Shown: positions 1 through 6,147 of the stretch, piece by piece
How the letters are laid out: every line of letters begins with the position of its first letter
Position numbering within the stretch: the stretch's first letter is position 1
NCBI GenBank assembly: GCA_030146605.1
Contig: JASLBO010000080.1
Coordinates: 1-6,147, forward strand
Source: Sphingomonas sp.
GTDB taxonomy: Bacteria; Pseudomonadota; Alphaproteobacteria; Sphingomonadales; Sphingomonadaceae
Length of the DNA stretch: 6,147 bases
Direction: 5' to 3'
The notes under the pieces: generated by a model
What the model was told of the DNA's origin: nothing
Seen by the model: the letters and a program-made list of their open reading frames with translations, nothing else
Databases searched by the model: none
Position numbers and translations under genes: made by a program

Positions 1-5
1 GTCAT

Positions 6-19
6 TTACACGGGTGTAA
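6..19. promoter_or_regulatory. Perfect 14-bp palindrome, probable repressor operator
   Basis: The sequence TTACAC-GG-GTGTAA is a perfect inverted repeat of two 6-bp arms around a 2-bp centre. Its size and symmetry suit a dimeric helix-turn-helix repressor such as a TetR-family protein. On the minus strand a possible -35 hexamer, TTGCTT (positions 23 down to 18), overlaps the end of the palindrome. The 17 bp that follow reach exactly to the window edge, so a -10 element would fall just outside. An ATG also reads leftward at 5-3. This suggests a leftward promoter blocked by a repressor and serving a gene outside the window. The palindrome is seen directly; the promoter, target gene and regulator family are inferred. 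Confidence 0.5.
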
Positions 20-37
20 GCAAGCCGCGCCGATCGT

Positions 38-244
38 TCAATAGCCCAGCCGCTTGCTCCACGTGACGAGCACCGAGACCGAGGCGAGTCCGATATCGAC
101 GATCGCCTGTGCCCTTTGCGGCGTGAGATCGCCGGGGCGATGCGCGAGGATGCGGATGTCGGCGCGGTGATCGGGCGAGGCCATCACGACCCATGCGAGC
201 AGTGCCGCGGCGGCGACCATAAAGCTCCGGTTACGCTTGGACAT
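38..244 (-). CDS. Small membrane or exported protein of unknown function (68 aa)
   Basis: I do not recognise a named family. The ATG at 244 is preceded by a strong Shine-Dalgarno sequence (GGGAGG, complement of 253-258) with an 8-nt spacer, which is why I start here and not at upstream in-frame ATGs inside the cyclase gene. The protein has a basic N-terminus (KRNR), a hydrophobic segment at about residues 8-23 that could be a signal peptide (possible cleavage after VMA) or an anchor, a polar middle with HRPGD at 35-39, and a second hydrophobic stretch at about 46-62, followed by SKRLGY. It could therefore be a two-helix inner-membrane protein or a small secreted peptide. It lies 55 bp downstream of the diguanylate cyclase gene on the same strand with no convincing terminator between, so co-transcription is possible. 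The good ribosome site and coherent hydrophobic pattern argue that it is real. Confidence 0.7.
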   Translation of the reverse strand: MSKRNRSFMVAAAALLAWVVMASPDHRADIRILAHRPGDLTPQRAQAIVDIGLASVSVLVTWSKRLGY

Positions 245-299
245 CCTGTTTTCCTCCCTGCGCACGCCATAAGCCCGCCGCGCACAGGCGGCAAGCGAA

Positions 300-1982
300 T
301 CAGGCGGCCTCGCGCAGCGCGTTGCGAACGCGGTCGCGTCCCGCCGACTTGGCGTCGAACAGCGCGGCATCGGCGATCCGGTACAAGGCCTTCCACTCGA
401 CTTCGCTGCCGAGGGTGCCGCGGCAGGTGCCGATGCTGGCGGTCACCTGCACGTCGAACGGCATCCGCATCTGGCGGAGCCGGGCAAGCATCGCCTCGGG
501 CTCGACAGGGCTATCGACAGGGGTCAGAACCGCAAACTCCTCGCCGCCGATCCGCGCGACCAGCGTGCCCTGCGGCACCGACGTGCGCAGCATCCGCGCG
601 AACACGCGGAGCACCTCGTCGCCGCCGTCATGGCCCAGCGTCTCGTTGACGCGCTTGAAATGATCGAGATCGATGATCAGCAGCAATTGCTCGCCCGTGC
701 GTCCGATCGCCTGATGGAGGAAGGCGCGGCGATTGAGCAGCCCGGTGAGCGGATCGGTGTCGGCGAGGCGGCGCATCATCACTTCGCGCTCGATCGCGTC
801 GTCGCGCTCGCCGCGCAGCAGCTTGATGCGATAGGCGACCGCGAGCGAGGAGACGACTGCCTCGATCATCATCGCGAGAATCGTCGAATTGTCGATCCAG
901 AAGCCCCAGCGGATCAGATGGAGATTGGCGAGCGCGCGGAGCGCCGCAGTGAGGATCGGCGCCCCCCAGGCGAAGGCGAACAGCCAGAGATAGTTGCTGC
1001 GCAGCCGCCATGCGCGCCACAGCAGCGGGAACACCGCAGCGGACAGTGCGACGAACGAGCAAGTGAACGCCGTGTCGACCAGCGCGATGGCGAAGGGTGC
1101 GGTGAGAAAGTAGAACAGGCCGACCCCGCCCGTCGCAAAGCCCACGACAGTGGCGTAGCGGCCGAGCCAGCCGGCGAAGATGCGCTCCTCGAAGAAGCTG
1201 CGCGCGAAGACGAGCGCGGCGGTGCCGGTGGCGCCGAGCAGCAGGAAATTGGTCCGCAGCCGGGTGTTGTTGGCGATCTCGGGCCATGCCCAGGCGAGCG
1301 CACCCGAAGTCGAGAAGGTATAGGCCAGCAGCAGCGCGACCATCAGGCAGTAATAAAGCTGGAAGCGGTGGCGCAGCGCCCCCCACAAAGCGAGATTGTA
1401 GATGATCAGGGCGATCGCGAGCCCGGCGAAGCCGGAATAGAGCGCGGCCATGGCCAGATTGGCGTGCTCCGATTCCTTCGCGGTGGACAGTCGCGCGCCG
1501 AGCAGGACGCCGCGCAGATTGGTGGAACCCTCGACATGCCAGAGCAAGCGCGCGACGTTCGGCTGCCGCGGCGGGAGCGGCTGCTCGGCGATCGCGCCGA
1601 GCTGGAGCAGCGGGGTGATACCGCGCGCGTCGGTGGTCTGCGAGGCGATCGTGCCGTCGGCATAGAGGACATGGAGGGTGAGGGACTGCTGCCACAGGCT
1701 CGCTACCCGAACGTTGAGCGGCATGTGAGGGTGCGAAGGCCGGTCGATCTCCTGCGAGATCACCCAGTAATCGCCCGGGCCGAAGCGATATTGTTCGGTG
1801 GTGCAGTCGAAGCGGCCGGGCTGGTGGATCAGCACGGCGGGATCCATGCCGCCGGTGTCGCGTACTATGCAGACCTCGAACGGCTCGCCGGCGACGCCCT
1901 TTTGCGCATGGGCCGGCGCGCCGCAGAGCAAAGCGACGCAGCCGACAAACGCCAGCAACAGTTTGATGATCCCCCCGACCAT
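300..1982 (-). CDS. 7TM-DISM sensor diguanylate cyclase (GGDEF), 560 aa
   Basis: A membrane receptor predicted to make cyclic di-GMP from two GTP in the cytoplasm in response to an external ligand. Residues 1-26 are a signal peptide ending AHA|Q. Residues 27 to about 170 form a periplasmic domain of 7TMR-DISMED2 type with cysteines at 38 and 60. Seven hydrophobic helices follow at about 176-198, 208-228, 245-262, 277-298, 300-322, 331-352 and 364-385; basic loops fit an outside N-terminus and inside C-terminus. After a short charged linker comes the GGDEF domain (about 408-556): DTDPLTGLLNRR at 408, metal and substrate residues in DLDHFKRVNETLGH at 438, active-site GGEEF at 479-483, and a typical AKSAGRDRV end. 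The catalytic residues look intact. The RxxD inhibitory I-site is replaced by PQGT (470-473). The ATG at 1982 is chosen because it directly opens the signal peptide; its ribosome site is weak. An in-frame extension to 2165 has no sensible N-terminus and would overlap the divergent gene. The ligand is unknown. Confidence 0.92.
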   Translation of the reverse strand: MVGGIIKLLLAFVGCVALLCGAPAHAQKGVAGEPFEVCIVRDTGGMDPAVLIHQPGRFDCTTEQYRFGPGDYWVISQEIDRPSHPHMPLNVRVASLWQQSLTLHVLYADGTIASQTTDARGITPLLQLGAIAEQPLPPRQPNVARLLWHVEGSTNLRGVLLGARLSTAKESEHANLAMAALYSGFAGLAIALIIYNLALWGALRHRFQLYYCLMVALLLAYTFSTSGALAWAWPEIANNTRLRTNFLLLGATGTAALVFARSFFEERIFAGWLGRYATVVGFATGGVGLFYFLTAPFAIALVDTAFTCSFVALSAAVFPLLWRAWRLRSNYLWLFAFAWGAPILTAALRALANLHLIRWGFWIDNSTILAMMIEAVVSSLAVAYRIKLLRGERDDAIEREVMMRRLADTDPLTGLLNRRAFLHQAIGRTGEQLLLIIDLDHFKRVNETLGHDGGDEVLRVFARMLRTSVPQGTLVARIGGEEFAVLTPVDSPVEPEAMLARLRQMRMPFDVQVTASIGTCRGTLGSEVEWKALYRIADAALFDAKSAGRDRVRNALREAA

Positions 1983-2103
1983 GATCCGGGTGCTAGGCCA
2001 GCATGACGAACAACCGGTAAAGATCGGGCGGAAAGATGGGCGTCCGCATACTGGCTTTCGGCGGTGGCCGCTCCTAGCGTGCGCCGCGGAAAGGGAGTCG
2101 CGA
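1983..2103. promoter_or_regulatory. Divergent intergenic region between cyclase and DUF418 genes
   Basis: These 121 bp separate two divergently transcribed start codons, so they must hold the promoter of the DUF418 gene and probably that of the cyclase. I could not find a convincing -35/-10 pair on either strand. The only clear signal is the ribosome-binding site of the plus-strand gene, AAGGGAG at 2091-2097. Two tiny inverted repeats, GCGG-tgg-CCGC (2061-2071) and CGCT-cct-AGCG (2069-2079), overlap each other and are too short to interpret in such GC-rich sequence. Confidence 0.5.
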
Positions 2104-3303
2104 ATGCAAGAAGCAACGGCCGCAAGGCACGCTGCCAGTGACGGACGGCTGGAATCCGTGGACATCGTGCGGGGGTTCGCGCTGATGGCGCTGTTCCTCG
2201 TCCATATGATCGAGAGCTACGAGCTGTATTGGGCGGACCCCAAAAGCGGGCCGATCTCGGACACGGTCTATCTGCTGTTCATGGGCAAGAGCTTCTCGCT
2301 GCTCGCAATCTGCTTCGGGTTCAGCTTCTTCATCCTGATGGACCGCGCGAGCCGGCGCGGAACTGATTTCACCGCCCGCTTTGCCTGGCGGCTGACGGTG
2401 TTGTTCGCGATCGGCTTCGGTCATGCGGTGATCTATCGCGGCGACATCATCCAGTTGCTCGCACTGATGGGATTCGCGCTGCTCGCCTTTCACCGGGTGC
2501 GCAGCAATCGGGTGCTGATCGCGGTCGCCGCCTTCTGCTTCCTCAGCCCGGTGATGCTGGTCCAGCTTTGGGCGGCGATGGCGGGGGCAGACTGGGCGAA
2601 CCAGCCGCCGCGCCATTTCTCGGACCCGGCGATGGCGGTCTATCTGCATGGTAATCTGATCGAGCATATCCGCGCCAATCTCTGGGCGGGGCAGCTGCCC
2701 AAATGGTGGTTCATGATCGAATCGGGGCGGATGCTCCAGATTCTAGGTCTGTATCTGGTCGGCATGGTGCTCGGGCGGATCGGCTTCTTCGCCCGGCTGA
2801 GCGATTTTGTCCGGGCGCGGTGGATCGCGCTGGCGATCGCGGCGGCGGTCGCGCTGGCGCTCTATTTCCTCACCCCCGACATCAAGGCGTGGTTCGCCGC
2901 GCAGCATCACGGCGAAGCGTCCGACCGGCTGCTCTCCTATCTGCTCGGCAGCTGGTTCGAGCTGGCCGGGACGGCGGTGTGGGCGCTGCTCCTGCTCGCT
3001 TTGTACGAGAGCCCGGCGCGTGCGCTGCTCCGCCCGCTCGCGGGCGTGGGCCGGACGACGCTGACGCTCTACATCCTGCAGTCGCTGGTGTTCGTGCCGG
3101 TCTTTTACGGCTTCGGGCTGGGATTGCACGACGACTGGAACCAGGCGGTACGGCTCTGGGTCGGCCTCGGCGCGATCGCTGCGCAGCTGGCGCTGGCGTA
3201 TTGGTGGCTGCGGCGCTTCCGCTACGGGCCGGTCGAGTGGGTGTGGCGCGCGCTCACCTTCTGGCGGCGCGACATTCCGTTCCGTGGCGCGGCTATCGGC
3301 TGA
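2104..3303 (+). CDS. DUF418 / YeiB-family polytopic membrane protein (399 aa)
   Basis: An inner-membrane protein of the YeiB/DUF418 family, whose members resemble membrane acyltransferases and are often called putative transporters; the biochemical role is not established and I do not assign one. The N-terminus carries the family signature, GRLESVDIVRGFALMALFLVH (about residues 14-34), with D20 and R23-G24. Around nine or ten hydrophobic helices are spread through the protein. The C-terminal DUF418 region starts near residue 205 and includes the characteristic LLRPLAGVGRTTLTLYILQS (308-327) and a closing YWWLRRFRYGPVEWVWRALT segment (366-385). The length agrees with the roughly 380-400 residues usual for the family. 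ATG at 2104 has a good ribosome site (AAGGGAG, 6-nt spacer). The frame stays open upstream to beyond 1798, but an earlier start would overlap the cyclase gene and put polar sequence before the signature. It is divergent from the cyclase, and its last 11 bp overlap the end of the convergent PepSY gene. Confidence 0.9.
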   Translation: MQEATAARHAASDGRLESVDIVRGFALMALFLVHMIESYELYWADPKSGPISDTVYLLFMGKSFSLLAICFGFSFFILMDRASRRGTDFTARFAWRLTVLFAIGFGHAVIYRGDIIQLLALMGFALLAFHRVRSNRVLIAVAAFCFLSPVMLVQLWAAMAGADWANQPPRHFSDPAMAVYLHGNLIEHIRANLWAGQLPKWWFMIESGRMLQILGLYLVGMVLGRIGFFARLSDFVRARWIALAIAAAVALALYFLTPDIKAWFAAQHHGEASDRLLSYLLGSWFELAGTAVWALLLLALYESPARALLRPLAGVGRTTLTLYILQSLVFVPVFYGFGLGLHDDWNQAVRLWVGLGAIAAQLALAYWWLRRFRYGPVEWVWRALTFWRRDIPFRGAAIG

Positions 3304-4360
3304 CCCGGCGCGCAGGCCGTGGGCGGCGGAACCAGAAGCTCCACACCGCGAAGCTGCCGAGCATGGCGAGGGTGAGGCCGGACAGCGTCATCGCCAGCCG
3401 ATAGGCGAGGCCGCCGACCTTGGCGGCGTGCAGCGGATAGATCGTGTTGTACGCCTTCACGACCTGCGGAAGCCTCGAATCGTCACGATGGGCGATCAGC
3501 GCGCCCGTATCGGCGGCGAACCACAGGGTGGTGCGGCCGTTGGGGAGCCATTCGTCGGGCTTGCGCATGCGCAAGGTGATCGTGCCGCCCGCGCCCCGCG
3601 GCAAAGCGAGGCTGCGGATCTCGGCATCGGGATAGAGCGTGCGGGCGGCGACGATCATGCCGCGCCAGTCGAGCCGCCCGGCGAGCTTCGCGGTCGGCGC
3701 CGTGGGGGCTTTCATCGCCTTGTCGATCGTAGCCGGGGCGGAGGGGCCGAGCACCAAAGCGGTCAGCGGCCTGAACACCAGCATCGCGCCGGTGAGCAGC
3801 GACAGCGCGAGCAAGGGCGCCATCACGATGCCGAGATCGCGATGCTGGCGGACGATCGCGGGACGCGTCATCCGGGCGGGCCACAGGCGGAACGCGAAGG
3901 TCCTGCGCGTCCGCCACCACAGGATCGCGCCCGAGATCACGAAGAACAGCCCGATCAGCGCGGCGACGCCGATCACCGCCTCGCCCGTGTCGCCGGCGAA
4001 GAGATGGTGGTGGAAGTCGAACAGCCAGAGCTCGGGGCGCTCCCACTGGCTGCTCCAGCGCAGCACCATATTGCCCGCCTGATCGGTATAGGCGCCGCCG
4101 CCGCCCGGCGTGGCCAACCGGTCGAGCCCGAAATTGGTGCTCGCGAAGGTCAGGCTCTGCGGGCGCATGGCGGGATCGGCGAACAGCTTCTCGGTCACTG
4201 CGGCGATCGCCGCGGTCGACTGGATCTGCGCGTCCCCGGCATGCGGCAGCATCACCCATGCGTTGCGGTGGACGAGGATCGCGCCCGACAGCCCCATCAG
4301 CGCGAGCAGCAGCCCGATCAACCCGCCGGTCCAGCGGTGGAGAAGGTCGAGCAGCTTCAC
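3293..4360 (-). CDS. PepSY-associated TM protein, putative ferric-siderophore reductase (355 aa)
   Basis: An inner-membrane protein of the PepSY_TM (PiuB-like) family. Relatives such as FpvG and FoxB take part in reducing imported ferric siderophores, so the likely job here is electron delivery to iron brought in by the adjacent receptor. Four helices are visible at about 11-31, 125-149, 177-200 and 318-343, with large periplasmic loops at about 32-124 and 206-317 and basic cytoplasmic stretches at 150-174 and 345-355. Histidines sit near helix ends, as in other family members: H8 in LHRWTG, H31, the HHH cluster at 117-119 in LFDFHHHLFAG, H173 in QHRDLG and H311 in YPLHAAKVGG. They are candidate haem or metal ligands. 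The start is a GTG at 4360, chosen because it opens directly onto the canonical LLDLLHRWTG beginning. It lies 4 bp after the receptor stop, with GAGGG overlapping that stop but too close for an ideal ribosome site, which suggests translational coupling. The TAG stop lies inside the end of the convergent DUF418 gene. Confidence 0.9.
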   Translation of the reverse strand: MKLLDLLHRWTGGLIGLLLALMGLSGAILVHRNAWVMLPHAGDAQIQSTAAIAAVTEKLFADPAMRPQSLTFASTNFGLDRLATPGGGGAYTDQAGNMVLRWSSQWERPELWLFDFHHHLFAGDTGEAVIGVAALIGLFFVISGAILWWRTRRTFAFRLWPARMTRPAIVRQHRDLGIVMAPLLALSLLTGAMLVFRPLTALVLGPSAPATIDKAMKAPTAPTAKLAGRLDWRGMIVAARTLYPDAEIRSLALPRGAGGTITLRMRKPDEWLPNGRTTLWFAADTGALIAHRDDSRLPQVVKAYNTIYPLHAAKVGGLAYRLAMTLSGLTLAMLGSFAVWSFWFRRPRPARRVSR

Positions 4361-4364
4361 GCCC

Positions 4365-6147
4365 TCAGAACCGCAGATCCCAGCCGAGCGTGAAGTTGCG
4401 CCCGCGTCCGGCGAAATAATGGAGGTTGTCGGTCGGGCGAACCGTGTCGCTGTAATAGTCGATATAGAAGGCGTCGAAGAGGTTCTGGGCGCTGAGCGTC
4501 AGGCCGCCGAAACCGGTCTGGTAGCGGATGCTCGCGTCGGTGACGTTGTAGCCGCGGAAGTCGAGCACGCGTGCGAGGCCGTCATAGCGGCGCGACAGAT
4601 AGAATTGGGTCTGCAAGCGCGCCGAGACCGGGCCGGCGGCATAGCTGGCGGCGAGGTTGAACCGGTCCGGCGAGATATTGGCGCCGTCGAGGTCCTGATC
4701 GACCTTGCCGTCGCCGTTCGAATCGGTGCGGCCGATCAGATGCGCGTATCCGGTCGACACGCTGAGCCCGGGAAGCGGGGTGCGCACTGCGAGACTGAGC
4801 TCGAGGCCCTCGATCTCGACGCGCTGGCGCTGGACTTCGTACGAGCCGCCGATCAGCACGAGCAGCGACCCCTGATCGCTGCTCGACCAGAAATAGGTCG
4901 CGCTGGCATCGAGCGGGCCACGCTTCACCTCGAATCCGATTTCGCGATTGTTCGAGACGATGGGGGTGAGATCGAGATAATCGTCGAGGTCGACGCCGTC
5001 GCGATTGATCGCGCGGGCGATGCGGCCGACATCGGGAACGGTATAGCCCTCGGCATAGCTGGCATAAGCGCGGATGCCCGCCAACGGCTCGACGATCACC
5101 CCGCCGTTGAGCAGGGTGTCGCTGAATTTGGGGCTGCCGCCGGAGACGAAATGGCCGCCGGCATAGGAAGCCAGCGTGGTGTAATCGTCGATGGTGATCT
5201 CGACGCTTTCATGGCGCGCACCGCCGGCGAGACGCAGCTTTTTGTCGAACAAGGCAAGATTGGCCTGCGCGAAGGGGGCGAGGCTGCGGAACTCGGCGGG
5301 CGGCACCCAGATGCGATCGGTGGCGATCAGCCTTTGCTCGGTCTTGTCGAAAAGCGCGTCGAAGCCGAGCGTTGCGGTGAGCGCCTCGAAGCCGGGGATT
5401 GCGCGTTCGTAGCTCAACTTGCCGCCGAATTTGCGCGAGCGGTTCTGGGACTGGTCGAACAGCGTGCCAACCGGGGCGAGGCGCGCGTCCTGGAACGTGG
5501 CGATCGGCGCGATTTCGCCGCCATAGGTGTCGCGCGAGCGATTGTAGAAGAGCTGGCTGACCAGATTGCCGCCCCACAGCGACGTATCGGTGAGCGACAG
5601 CGCCACGCTCTCGGTGCGATTGGTGGCGGGCACGCCCGGCGGGGTGCCGCGGACCGAACTTGTCGGCAAGTCGATCCGGTAATCGCCGTTGATGGCGACA
5701 TAATCGCCATCGCCCTTCAGCTCGAAGCGGCTGGCGGTGAGATCGAGGCGCATCGTGTCGCTCAGCGCATAACCGAGCCGCGCGAACAGCGACCAGCTTT
5801 GCGAATCCTGCGTCTCGCCCTGGGTCAGATCGGTGCCGATGCGGCGGCCTTCGCCATCGTAGAAGGCGCCGCGCTTCTCGTAGGCGCCGCCGATCATCGC
5901 ATCGAAGCGGCCCGACTTCCATGCGAGCAGCCCGGCGATCTTGCCGCCGAAGCCGTCGTCGTGGAAGCCGGTATCGGCACTGCCCTGCACGAGGCCGCGG
6001 CCGCTGAGCCCCTCGGCGCGCGGCGGCGCGACGGTGACCTGATTGACGATGCCGCCGGTGCCGCCGATTCCCTGCAGCGCGTTCGAGCCGTAGATCAGCT
6101 CCACCCGGTCGATGAAGAACGGATCGATGGTGAAGCCGTCGCGCGCG
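4365..6147 (-). CDS. TonB-dependent siderophore receptor, IutA-like, 5' end outside window
   Basis: An outer-membrane beta-barrel that imports a ferric chelate using TonB energy. The gene runs off the right edge; 593 residues are visible and the signal peptide, TonB box and first part of the plug are missing. Reading begins with ARDGFTIDPFFIDRVELIYG, followed by GSNALQGIGGTGGIVNQVT, the end of the plug domain. The apparent start at 6104 is an internal GTG codon for valine, not a start. The barrel shows alternating strands, a YAEGYTVPDVGRI motif (about 5057-5019), the late-barrel NLFDAFYIDYYSD segment, and a C-terminal GRGRNFTLGWDLRF ending in phenylalanine, the usual barrel-assembly signal. 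The VPDVGR motif, the NNREIG segment and the GRGR end resemble, from memory, the aerobactin receptor IutA and related proteins, so hydroxamate or citrate-hydroxamate siderophores are likely substrates; the exact ligand is uncertain. An acidic loop at 4686-4724 resembles a calcium-binding site. It forms an operon with the PepSY gene 4 bp downstream. Confidence 0.93.
   Translation of the reverse strand, partial: ARDGFTIDPFFIDRVELIYGSNALQGIGGTGGIVNQVTVAPPRAEGLSGRGLVQGSADTGFHDDGFGGKIAGLLAWKSGRFDAMIGGAYEKRGAFYDGEGRRIGTDLTQGETQDSQSWSLFARLGYALSDTMRLDLTASRFELKGDGDYVAINGDYRIDLPTSSVRGTPPGVPATNRTESVALSLTDTSLWGGNLVSQLFYNRSRDTYGGEIAPIATFQDARLAPVGTLFDQSQNRSRKFGGKLSYERAIPGFEALTATLGFDALFDKTEQRLIATDRIWVPPAEFRSLAPFAQANLALFDKKLRLAGGARHESVEITIDDYTTLASYAGGHFVSGGSPKFSDTLLNGGVIVEPLAGIRAYASYAEGYTVPDVGRIARAINRDGVDLDDYLDLTPIVSNNREIGFEVKRGPLDASATYFWSSSDQGSLLVLIGGSYEVQRQRVEIEGLELSLAVRTPLPGLSVSTGYAHLIGRTDSNGDGKVDQDLDGANISPDRFNLAASYAAGPVSARLQTQFYLSRRYDGLARVLDFRGYNVTDASIRYQTGFGGLTLSAQNLFDAFYIDYYSDTVRPTDNLHYFAGRGRNFTLGWDLRF

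Noticed and set aside
275..291. Hairpin CCGCC-7 nt-GGCGG between the cyclase and the small gene, considered as a terminator
   Set aside because: The stem is only 5 bp and there is no T-run after it in either direction; such stems arise by chance in GC-rich sequence.
630..2006. Long plus-strand open frame of 458 codons opposite the cyclase gene
   Set aside because: It is rich in E, R, Q, A and G with no domain, helix pattern or ribosome site, as expected for the antisense of a high-GC gene; the minus-strand frame has clear domains.
1798..2103. Earlier in-frame start for the DUF418 gene, such as the ATG at 1981
   Set aside because: It would overlap the cyclase gene and add polar residues before the family signature, while the ATG at 2104 has a good ribosome site. 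The opposed ATGs sharing CATG at 1980-1983 look coincidental.
1983..2165. N-terminal extension of the cyclase frame up to 2165
   Set aside because: The extra 61 residues have no signal or family similarity, and they overlap the divergent DUF418 gene; the ATG at 1982 opens a clean signal peptide.
3284..4393. Long plus-strand open frame of 369 codons opposite the PepSY gene
   Set aside because: Low-complexity R/A/G/E/Q composition and no recognisable motif; it mirrors a well-supported membrane protein on the other strand.
6102..6104. GTG at 6104 as the receptor start codon
   Set aside because: The frame continues upstream to the window edge with plug-domain sequence (DPFFIDRVELIYG), so this is an internal valine codon.

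Overview
The window is high-GC bacterial DNA that reads like an alphaproteobacterial chromosome, most probably a sphingomonad (Sphingomonas or a relative). That is an inference from codon use and the gene families present; no rRNA or other taxonomic marker is here. Nearly all of it is coding. I see no tRNA, rRNA, CRISPR array, insertion sequence or phage gene.

Left edge (1-37): a short non-coding stretch with a perfect 14-bp palindrome, TTACACGGGTGTAA. It looks like a repressor operator for a gene that lies to the left, outside the window. Next, on the minus strand, come a 68-residue membrane or exported protein of unknown function (38-244) and, 55 bp upstream of it, a 560-residue 7TM-DISM sensor with a GGDEF (diguanylate cyclase) output domain (300-1982). 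These two may share a transcript.

Middle (1983-2103): a 121-bp divergent intergenic region separates the cyclase from a plus-strand, 399-residue DUF418/YeiB-family polytopic membrane protein (2104-3303).

Right half, minus strand: a TonB-dependent outer-membrane receptor, cut at its 5' end by the window edge (4365 to beyond 6147), is followed after only 4 bp by a PepSY-associated transmembrane protein (3293-4360). This is a classic ferric-siderophore pair: the receptor imports the iron chelate across the outer membrane, and the inner-membrane histidine-rich protein probably supplies electrons to reduce and release the iron. The stop codons of the PepSY gene and the DUF418 gene overlap tail to tail by 11 bp, so there is no room for a dedicated terminator between them.

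No clearly new multi-gene system is visible. The points most worth a second look are the edge operator, the cyclase that lacks its product-inhibition I-site, the acidic calcium-loop-like motif in the receptor, and the unstudied small protein after the cyclase.
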